DNA of 64,000 nt from Bacteroidaceae bacterium (GTDB taxonomy: Bacteria; Bacteroidota; Bacteroidia; Bacteroidales; Bacteroidaceae): the NCBI GenBank assembly GCA_017556045.1, contig JAFZFF010000022.1, forward strand, positions 1-64,000, given 5' to 3'. Of the stretch, positions 57,982 through 64,000 are shown piece after piece; within the stretch, counting starts at the first letter, position 1; the number at the start of each line of letters is the position of its first letter. A program made the translations under genes and the position numbers. A model generated the notes under the pieces. The model was not told the DNA's origin. It saw only the letters and a program-made list of their open reading frames with translations, and did no database searches.

Positions 57982-58932
57982 TTAGCCCCAAGCGAGTGCG
58001 CTGGCACCGAGTACAGCAGCGTCAGAATCCTTGAGCTCTGAAACGAGGAGCTTCACCTTGCCCTTCCAGAGGTTGAGCATGCTGTTCTCCATAGTCTCGA
58101 GTGTGGGCTTCATGATGAGATCGCCAGCCTTGGTGAGTCCACCGAAGAGGATGATAGCCTCAGGTGCGCTGAATGCTACGAAGTCTGCCAAAGCCTCACC
58201 GAGGATAGTACCTGTGAACTTGAACACTTCGAGAGCTGCCTTGTCACCGCGGATAGCTGCATCAAACACATCCTTAGATGTGATCTCACCCTCGATCTCG
58301 CGAAGGAGACTGGGCTCATCAGTGCAGTCCACAACCTCTCTTGCAGTGCGTGCTACACCAGTAGCTGAACAGTAGGTCTCGAGACATCCTGTACGTCCGC
58401 AACCGCACTGACGACCGTTGGTACGACGTGAGATGGTGTGACCGAGCTCACCTGCGAAACCGTCGTGGCCATATACGAGCTGACCGTTGATAACGATACC
58501 GCTACCTACACCTGTACCGAGTGTGATCTCGATGAAGTTCTTCATACCACGAGCTGCACCATAGGTCATCTCACCGATAGCTGCTGCGTTAGCGTCGTTG
58601 GTTACTGTCACAGGTACGCCGATAGCCTCAGAGAAGAGGTCAGAGAGTCTGATAACGCCCTTCCAGGGGAGGTTGGGAGCAAACTCAATGGTGCCGCTAT
58701 AGAAGTTACCGTTGGGAGCACCGATACCCATACCCTTGATCTTTGATGTGCCACCTACGGCCTCGATCATGGGGAGGAGCTTATCGGCTACTGCCTTTAC
58801 ATACTCGTCAATCTCTTTATAAGCTTGAGTCTTGATTGAATCTACGCTGAGGATGTTACCACGAGCGTCTACGATACCGAATACGGAATTGGTTCCGCCG
58901 ATATCCATTCCTACTACATAAGGTTTGTCCAT
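57982..58932 (-). CDS. ROK family sugar kinase (glucokinase-like)
   Basis: The 316-residue kinase phosphorylates glucose or a related hexose such as N-acetylglucosamine. Phosphate-binding GMDIGGTNSVFGIVD (8-22), the catalytic aspartate in VTNDANAAAIGEM, ITLGTGVGSGIVI and the ROK zinc site GHTISRRTNGRQCGCGRTGCLETY are all present. Catalytic ENDAN-type motif reads TNDAN. Single gene with a TACATTTG box (58972-58979). Next to a GH20 enzyme, N-acetylglucosamine is a reasonable second substrate, but this is context only. Confidence 0.9.
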   Translation of the reverse strand: MDKPYVVGMDIGGTNSVFGIVDARGNILSVDSIKTQAYKEIDEYVKAVADKLLPMIEAVGGTSKIKGMGIGAPNGNFYSGTIEFAPNLPWKGVIRLSDLFSEAIGVPVTVTNDANAAAIGEMTYGAARGMKNFIEITLGTGVGSGIVINGQLVYGHDGFAGELGHTISRRTNGRQCGCGRTGCLETYCSATGVARTAREVVDCTDEPSLLREIEGEITSKDVFDAAIRGDKAALEVFKFTGTILGEALADFVAFSAPEAIILFGGLTKAGDLIMKPTLETMENSMLNLWKGKVKLLVSELKDSDAAVLGASALAWG

Positions 58933-58971
58933 TTTGGTATATCTTTTTTAAGGTTGATATAAATGTTAGTG

Positions 58972-58979
58972 CAAATGTA
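58972..58979 (-). promoter_or_regulatory. TACATTTG -7 box for the ROK kinase
   Basis: An exact TAnnTTTG match on the minus strand, 39 nt before the ATG. Confidence 0.55.
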
Positions 58980-59027
58980 ATGATACTTCGCTGATGAAGC
59001 AAATAATTTTCACTTTTTTCTCATTTA

Positions 59028-59687
59028 TTATTGTTCATCTACTACTAAACCATCGCGCAGACGAATAGTTCGGTCGGTAGTAGCCGCTAATGTTTCATCG
59101 TGGGTGACGATGATGAAGGTCTGCCCCAGCTCGCTGCGAAGGTCGAAGAAGAGACGGTGAAGCTCCTCTTTATTGTGGGTATCGAGGCTACCTGAGGGCT
59201 CGTCAGCAAGGATGACCTGGGGGCGATTGACGAGAGCGCGGGCTACGGCTACGCGCTGTTTCTCACCACCTGAGAGTTCTGCGGGCTTGTGAGTGGCGCG
59301 ATCGGTGAGACGCAGGTACTCGAGCATCTCCATAGCGCGGCGACGTGCTTCGCTCATGCTGGTGCCCTGAATGAGGGCGGGCATCATCACATTCTCTACA
59401 GCCGAGAACTCGGGCAGGAGCTGGTGAAACTGGAAGACGAAGCCGATGTGGCTATTGCGGAAGGCCGAGAGCTGCTTCTCCTTGTAGACAGACACGTCGA
59501 TGCCATCGAAGAGCACGCGGCCGCTATCGGGGCGGTCGAGGGTGCCGATGATCTGCAGCAGGGTGGTCTTGCCCGCTCCGCTGGGACCTACGATGCTTAC
59601 TACTTCGCCCTTACCGATGGTGAGGTCAATGCCTTTGAGCACTTCGAGTGAGCCGAAGCTCTTGCGTATATCGTGGAGTTGTATCAT
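59028..59687 (-). CDS. ABC transporter ATP-binding protein, LolD-like
   Basis: The 219-residue ATPase has Walker [11 protein letters not shown] (35-44), the signature [15 protein letters not shown], Walker [10 protein letters not shown] and the H-loop THDETLA. The sequence [21 protein letters not shown] is typical of the MacB/LolD group, which drives lipoprotein release or macrolide-type export. No permease gene is adjacent in the window, so its partner lies elsewhere. It overlaps the tcdA stop by 4 bp and is the last gene of a three-gene operon. Confidence 0.87.
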   Translation of the reverse strand: MIQLHDIRKSFGSLEVLKGIDLTIGKGEVVSIVGPSGAGKTTLLQIIGTLDRPDSGRVLFDGIDVSVYKEKQLSAFRNSHIGFVFQFHQLLPEFSAVENVMMPALIQGTSMSEARRRAMEMLEYLRLTDRATHKPAELSGGEKQRVAVARALVNRPQVILADEPSGSLDTHNKEELHRLFFDLRSELGQTFIIVTHDETLAATTDRTIRLRDGLVVDEQ

Positions 59688-60427
59688 AGTTTACGTATTA
59701 CATATTCGGCAAGGTAGCAGCCAAAGACGGCAGGCATGTAGCTGATGGTCCCTGCGGTAGATTTCTTATTCTGTTCGCCCTCTACGGTGATGACAGCATT
59801 GCGGTCGGCCTGCTCGGTGGAGAATACCACAGGGAGCGAGCGACGCAACCCCTCCTTCTTCAGACGGGTACGCACAGCCTTGGCAAGTCCGCAGTGGTAG
59901 GTATCCCAGAGGTCGGCAAAGCGTATCTGTGTGATATCACTCTTAGCCCCTGCTCCCATACTGCTCACGATAGGTATACCGCGGCGCAAGGCCTCACTGA
60001 TGAGGGCACACTTGGGGGCGATGGTGTCGATAGCGTCGACAATGAAGCTATACTGACTATTGACCATTGACGATTGGCAATGAAGCGTACCATCAAGAAG
60101 GGAAGGCACCTCCTCTTCCTTAAGATAGATAGGGAGCTCATGCAGACGGATATCGGGATTGATATCGCGAAAGCGCGCGCCCAGCACTTCGGTCTTGAGG
60201 CGACCTATGGTATCATGCGTGGCAGGGAGCTGTCGATTGATGTTGGTGACGTTCACCGTATCTGCATCCACGATAGTGAGCTCGCCCACTCCTGCGCGGC
60301 AGAGCATCTCGGCAGCATAGGCTCCTACGCCACCTACACCCACTACGAGGACATGGGCATCGGCGAGGCGCTGCATCTTGTCATTGCCCAGCAAGAGCGC
60401 TGTACGGTCAGTCCACTTGTTCTCCAT
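59684..60427 (-). CDS. tcdA: tRNA threonylcarbamoyladenosine dehydratase
   Basis: TcdA (formerly CsdL/YgdL), an E1-like enzyme, cyclises t6A to ct6A in tRNA. The 247-residue protein starts with [20 protein letters not shown] and the ATP-binding [21 protein letters not shown], and has [12 protein letters not shown] and [16 protein letters not shown]. Residues about 113-126 ([12 protein letters not shown]) form an insert before [12 protein letters not shown], encoded by TTGACCATTGACGATTG, which resembles the intergenic repeats. The ATG at 60427 overlaps the antiporter stop by 20 bp; an ATG at 60433 is an alternative. Confidence 0.88.
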   Translation of the reverse strand: MENKWTDRTALLLGNDKMQRLADAHVLVVGVGGVGAYAAEMLCRAGVGELTIVDADTVNVTNINRQLPATHDTIGRLKTEVLGARFRDINPDIRLHELPIYLKEEEVPSLLDGTLHCQSSMVNSQYSFIVDAIDTIAPKCALISEALRRGIPIVSSMGAGAKSDITQIRFADLWDTYHCGLAKAVRTRLKKEGLRRSLPVVFSTEQADRNAVITVEGEQNKKSTAGTISYMPAVFGCYLAEYVIRKL

Positions 60428-62576
60428 CGGCATGGTCTTTTGAGGTTTTTGACTTCAGATGAAAGGGGTTCTCAAACACGGGAGCCTGATTGACCACGGG
60501 AAGGGGCTGCACGAAGGAGAGCTCATGGGCCTGGCCAAACTGCTCGGGATAGATGATCATGAGGCTATTGTTAGAGAAGTGACGCATGAGCTGCATCGGC
60601 AGATTATCAAAGGCGGGCTGCCATGAGATACTGCCACGGCGCGCGCTAACGAGCACAAAGAGGTGATCGTAGCTGAGGTATTGCGTCACGATGAGCAGGT
60701 CGCCCCAGTCATCGAGCACGGCATACGAGGTGCGCGCACTGGGATGATTATTCTGTATATAGGGCTTTATGAGTTTGATGGTATCGGGGTGTGCATGGAA
60801 GTCGATGCGGCAGCCCAGTTGCTCACCCATACGGCTCACGCGCTCTACCCACTGATAGAAGCCAGCCTCCAGCTCGGCACGCTCAGGCACAGCCACAATA
60901 ATGCGGTGTACTACGTTGACAGGCATCAAGTAGTTGACGATGATGACCTGGCGATTGGTACGGTCGAGGAGTTCTGTCGCCACATTACCCAGGTAAGAGT
61001 CGGTCAACTTACGCTTATGGTGCAGACCGAGGATGAGCTCCGAGGCCTCAAACTCCTTCATCGAGTGAGTGATGCTACCCACCACGTTCACTCCCACACG
61101 ATTATATGTCGAGAGCTGCACATCAGCTGCTGCGGCAGCCTTAGCGGCACGCTCAAGGTTGAGCTTACCCTGCTTCTTCTGCTGCTCTACATGTTCATTG
61201 TCGAGACACACCTGCAGCGCTATCAGCTCCTTCTGCGACTTGGGGCTACGCATCATGATGGCAGTATCTATGAGTTGCTCCACGCTATCGGGATTATTGA
61301 GCGCCACCATGATATGCTCATTGCCCGCATCCTGACCCTCACCTTTCGAGGTAGAAGCCTCAGAGAGCGCTATCTGACGCGCGGCACGATCGGTAACGAG
61401 CGAACTGATAATACAGCTCACCAATATCATCAGCACCACACCATTGAGCACATCATCACCTATAAGATATTGCCCGGGAGCTATCTCGAGCTGCGTACCT
61501 ACCATAATCATAGCCAAGGCACCTGCTGCATGAGCATTACTGAGACCAAAGAGCATCTCTCGCTCGGGGCGCTTCATGCGCAACACCTGCTGCGTAGCCC
61601 ACGCACCCAACCACTTGGTCACAGTAGCGGTCACCACCATCACGAGCACCACGAAGAGCGCCTCACGATGGTCAAAGAGGCTGCGCACATTGATGAGCAT
61701 ACCTACACTGATGAGGAAGTAGGGGATGAAGAGTGCATTGCCCACAAACTCGATGCGGTTCATCAGAGGCGACACACGAGGGATATATCTATTGAGCACC
61801 AAGCCTGCAAGGAAGGCGCCGAAGAGACCTTCAAGGCCCGCCAACTCAGACATGGCAGCACTCAGCACCAGCAACACGAGGACGAAGGTAAACTGAGTGA
61901 CATTGTCGCTATACTTCTTGAAGAAATATCTCGTAAATCGCGGATAGCAGAAGAAGATAAAGAAGCAATACAGAGCACACCGCAGCGCGAAACCCAACCA
62001 GAATCGGGCACTGATATCACCCTCGGCACTCGCCGAGATACCCGCCAAGGTGAATAGAGCCAAGAGCAGGGCTATCATGGTACCCGCAATGGCAATGGTC
62101 ACACAATCGTGACGACTCAGACCATAGCGCCCTACCACGGGGTATGCGACCAATGTATGTGATGAGATGATACACGAGAACAGCAGCGAGGCATCCCACC
62201 GGAAGCCCAGCACCCAGTGGCCCACCCCATAGCCCAGCACAAAGGGGATGGCAAAGGTTAGTAGGCCGAAGACGATGCCGCGCGTACGATTTTTCTTCAG
62301 TCCCTCGAGGTCCATCTCCAAGCTGGCGAGAAACATTATATAATAGAGGCCCATCTTGCCGAACAGCTCGAAACTGCTATCGCGCGACAACACATTGAGA
62401 CCATGCTCGCCTACCAATACACCGGCCAGAATCATTCCGACCAGGTGCGGCACACGGATACGATTAAATATCAGTGGAGCAAATAGTATGATGACCAGCA
62501 CTACAAGAAATATCCATGTAGGGTTGGTGATAGGAAACAGGTGAGCGATATCATTAAATAGGGCCATACCATTCAT
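60408..62576 (-). CDS. Cation/proton antiporter with C-terminal USP-like region
   Basis: The 722-residue protein is a CPA2/KefB-type sodium or potassium/proton exchanger. Residues 10-400 hold about 12 membrane helices with VPHLVGMILAGVLVGEHGLN and GLEGLFGAFLAGLVLNRYIP. The soluble C-terminus (about 415-722) has two universal-stress-protein-like halves (HIMVALNNPDSVEQLIDTAI and HRIIVAVPERAELEAGF). The ATG at 62576 (MNGMALF) lies 10 nt past the -7 box, so the mRNA is nearly leaderless; the next ATG at 62567 is also possible, whereas the longer frame from 62597 includes the promoter and is excluded. Confidence 0.87.
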   Translation of the reverse strand: MNGMALFNDIAHLFPITNPTWIFLVVLVIILFAPLIFNRIRVPHLVGMILAGVLVGEHGLNVLSRDSSFELFGKMGLYYIMFLASLEMDLEGLKKNRTRGIVFGLLTFAIPFVLGYGVGHWVLGFRWDASLLFSCIISSHTLVAYPVVGRYGLSRHDCVTIAIAGTMIALLLALFTLAGISASAEGDISARFWLGFALRCALYCFFIFFCYPRFTRYFFKKYSDNVTQFTFVLVLLVLSAAMSELAGLEGLFGAFLAGLVLNRYIPRVSPLMNRIEFVGNALFIPYFLISVGMLINVRSLFDHREALFVVLVMVVTATVTKWLGAWATQQVLRMKRPEREMLFGLSNAHAAGALAMIMVGTQLEIAPGQYLIGDDVLNGVVLMILVSCIISSLVTDRAARQIALSEASTSKGEGQDAGNEHIMVALNNPDSVEQLIDTAIMMRSPKSQKELIALQVCLDNEHVEQQKKQGKLNLERAAKAAAAADVQLSTYNRVGVNVVGSITHSMKEFEASELILGLHHKRKLTDSYLGNVATELLDRTNRQVIIVNYLMPVNVVHRIIVAVPERAELEAGFYQWVERVSRMGEQLGCRIDFHAHPDTIKLIKPYIQNNHPSARTSYAVLDDWGDLLIVTQYLSYDHLFVLVSARRGSISWQPAFDNLPMQLMRHFSNNSLMIIYPEQFGQAHELSFVQPLPVVNQAPVFENPFHLKSKTSKDHADGEQVD

Positions 62577-62585
62577 TTTGCGCTG

Positions 62586-62593
62586 CAAAGATA
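62586..62593 (-). promoter_or_regulatory. TATCTTTG -7 box of the antiporter-tcdA-lolD-like operon
   Basis: An exact TAnnTTTG match on the minus strand. With a start about 7 nt downstream the leader before the ATG at 62576 is only a few nucleotides. Confidence 0.55.
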
Positions 62594-62678
62594 GCAAATA
62601 TTTATGATATTAACGCGAAATATACCCTCGACAGACGAACTTTCACGCCACAGAAGTTATGATTTATTAGTTTTTTTG

Positions 62679-62686
62679 TACTTTTG
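62679..62686 (+). promoter_or_regulatory. TACTTTTG -7 box for asd
   Basis: An exact TAnnTTTG match 44 nt before the asd ATG. Confidence 0.6.
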
Positions 62687-62730
62687 CCCCCAAAATATAT
62701 ACTCATAACTATAAACGCCTAATTCAAGAC

Positions 62731-63741
62731 ATGAAAGTAGCAATTGTAGGAGCTAGCGGTGCTGTAGGACAAGAGTTCCTCCGCGTGCTCGAAGAGAGAA
62801 ATTTTCCCATCGACGAACTCGTGCTGTTCGGTTCACCCCGCAGCGCAGGCAGTACATACACCTTCCGTGGCAAGGAGATCACCGTGAAGTTGTTGCAGCA
62901 TAATGACGACTTCAAGGATATCGATATCGCCTTCACCTCAGCAGGAGCAGGCACCTCTAAGGAGTATGCCGAGACCATCACCAAGTATGGTGCTATCATG
63001 ATCGACAATAGTAGCGCCTTCCGTATGGACAACGATGTACCCCTCGTAGTACCTGAGGTAAATGCAGAAGACGCCCTCACACGTCCCCGAGGCATCATCG
63101 CTAACCCCAACTGCACCACCATCCAGATGGTAGTAGCACTCAAGGCCATCGAGCAGCTCTCACACATCAAGACCGTACACGTATCTACCTACCAGGCAGC
63201 CAGCGGTGCAGGTGCAGCAGCTATGGCAGAGCTCTACGAGCAGTACCGCCAGGTATTGGCCGAGGAGCCCGTCACCGTGGAGAAGTTTGCTTACCAGCTC
63301 GCCTTCAACCTCATTCCTCAGATCGATGTATTCACCGACAATGGTTACACCAAGGAGGAGATGAAGATGTACCACGAGACCAAGAAGATCATGCACTCTG
63401 ACATCCGCGTCAGCGCTACTTGCGTGCGCGTACCCGCCCTCCGCTCACACTCTGAGAGCATCTGGGTAGAGACAGAGCGCCCCATCAGCGTAGAGGAGGC
63501 TCGCAATGCATTCGCATCAGGCGATGGCCTCGTGCTCATGGACAACCCCGCAGAGAAGGAGTACCCCATGCCCCTCTTCCTCGCAGGCAAAGACCCCGTA
63601 TATGTAGGTCGTATCCGTAAGGACCTTGCTAACGACAATGGCCTCACCTTCTGGATCGTAGGTGACCAGATCAAGAAGGGTGCAGCCCTCAATGCTGTAC
63701 AGATCGCAGAGTATCTCGTAGCGCAGAGTGTAGTAAAGTAA
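62731..63741 (+). CDS. asd: Aspartate-semialdehyde dehydrogenase
   Basis: The enzyme makes aspartate semialdehyde for lysine, threonine, methionine and cell-wall diaminopimelate. The 336-residue protein has the NADP fold [20 protein letters not shown], the catalytic cysteine C128 in [11 protein letters not shown] and the histidine region [15 protein letters not shown]. Length and motifs are canonical. It is a single gene with a TACTTTTG box and a hairpin terminator. Methionine synthesis is also represented by metA at 13861-14778. Confidence 0.94.
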   Translation: MKVAIVGASGAVGQEFLRVLEERNFPIDELVLFGSPRSAGSTYTFRGKEITVKLLQHNDDFKDIDIAFTSAGAGTSKEYAETITKYGAIMIDNSSAFRMDNDVPLVVPEVNAEDALTRPRGIIANPNCTTIQMVVALKAIEQLSHIKTVHVSTYQAASGAGAAAMAELYEQYRQVLAEEPVTVEKFAYQLAFNLIPQIDVFTDNGYTKEEMKMYHETKKIMHSDIRVSATCVRVPALRSHSESIWVETERPISVEEARNAFASGDGLVLMDNPAEKEYPMPLFLAGKDPVYVGRIRKDLANDNGLTFWIVGDQIKKGAALNAVQIAEYLVAQSVVK

Positions 63742-63769
63742 TACATACACACATCATCAATACGTAAAG

Positions 63770-63802
63770 AGTCCTTCACAATCGTGGAGGACTTCTTTTT
63801 TT
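63770..63802 (+). terminator. Terminator after asd
   Basis: AGTCCTTCAC pairs with GTGGAGGACT (one G-U pair, 4-nt loop) followed by TCTTTTTTT. Confidence 0.85.
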
Positions 63803-63814
63803 ATCAACAATAAG

Positions 63815-64000
63815 TTACTGAGGCAGCAGCGCCCAGGTACACACAAAGTCAGGGGAGAGTGAGTAGTGCACCGTGCAGAGAGTTTGTGTGGGGAGAGAGA
63901 CCATTGCAGCAAGTTCGCCCTGCTGCTCGGGCAGGTATGAGCCGATAGCAAAGGCTACACGAAAATCGGCTGCTGCAGGTGTGTCAAAAATTTTATAGAG
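63815..64000 (-). CDS. C-terminal fragment of an unidentified protein (cut by window edge)
   Basis: An open frame enters from the right edge and ends at a TAA at 63815-63817. The 61 visible residues include AAADFRVAFAIGSYLPEQQG and end with SLSPDFVCTWALLPQ. The frame stays open throughout and codon use looks like that of the neighbours, so I believe it is real, with the start beyond 64000. I do not recognise the family. Confidence 0.6.
   Translation of the reverse strand, partial: LYKIFDTPAAADFRVAFAIGSYLPEQQGELAAMVSLPTQTLCTVHYSLSPDFVCTWALLPQ

Noticed and set aside
60663..62057. 464-residue open frame on the plus strand
   Set aside because: It is fully antisense to the antiporter gene, has a His/Thr-rich composition typical of shadow frames and resembles no family.

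Overview
The window is chromosomal DNA of a Bacteroidales bacterium, probably a gut or oral Bacteroides/Prevotella-type organism; genus cannot be fixed from sequence alone. The evidence is the Bacteroidetes -7 promoter box TAnnTTTG in front of most transcription units, the lack of Shine-Dalgarno sequences, Bacteroidetes-specific families (RprXY, DUF5063, LptE-SecG operon, TPR-membrane-HTH regulators, 6-bladed beta-propeller lipoproteins) and short degenerate TGACAATT-type repeats between genes. No rRNA, CRISPR array, integrase or transposase was found.

Layout. 1-1.9 kb: repeat-rich intergenic DNA around a small HU-like gene. 1.9-9 kb: Na/Pi symporter, RprY/RprX two-component system, a GH31 alpha-glycosidase. 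9-12 kb: sigma-54 activator, LptE, TPR protein and SecG as one operon. 12-16 kb: metA with a U32 RNA-hydroxylase-type gene, and a nucleotidyltransferase. 16-19.3 kb: aromatic amino acid operon (aminotransferase, DAHP synthase/chorismate mutase, prephenate dehydrogenase) behind a Phe/Tyr leader-peptide attenuator that is too short for ordinary ORF calling. 19.4-29.2 kb: gdhA, a two-domain phosphoesterase, a CBM9-like protein, GH29 fucosidase, GH20 hexosaminidase, rpiB and tkt. 29.4-32.5 kb: an amino-sugar operon (FdtA-like/acyltransferase fusion plus DegT aminotransferase) with an AT-rich lipoprotein gene between them. 32.6-32.9 kb: tRNA-Ser(GCT) and two identical tRNA-Glu(CTC).

33-50.7 kb is the accessory part. 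Two 6-bladed propeller genes, a membrane-fusion protein, an RND pump, a TolC-type channel and a second RND pump form one leftward operon. To its right an HU-like gene and a VirE-type ATPase gene diverge from a region with a perfect 24-bp inverted repeat, and the pair is enclosed by inverted repeats of about 100 bp. On the far side lie a decayed propeller gene, a membrane-spanning TPR-HTH regulator and another propeller. The promoter of the pump operon and that of the decayed propeller share two inverted TGATGTACAT sites with exactly the same spacings (43 and 32 nt), which suggests common control, possibly by the TPR-HTH protein.

50.8-64 kb: cutC with a transglutaminase lipoprotein; two perfect 85-bp copies of a putative small RNA gene, each with promoter and terminator; an rRNA methyltransferase/exonuclease/DUF5063 operon; a second GH20; a ROK sugar kinase; a cation/proton antiporter, tcdA and LolD-like operon; asd; and the C-terminal end of an unidentified gene at the window edge. 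The GH29, GH20, GH31 and ROK proteins together suit a glycan-degrading lifestyle.
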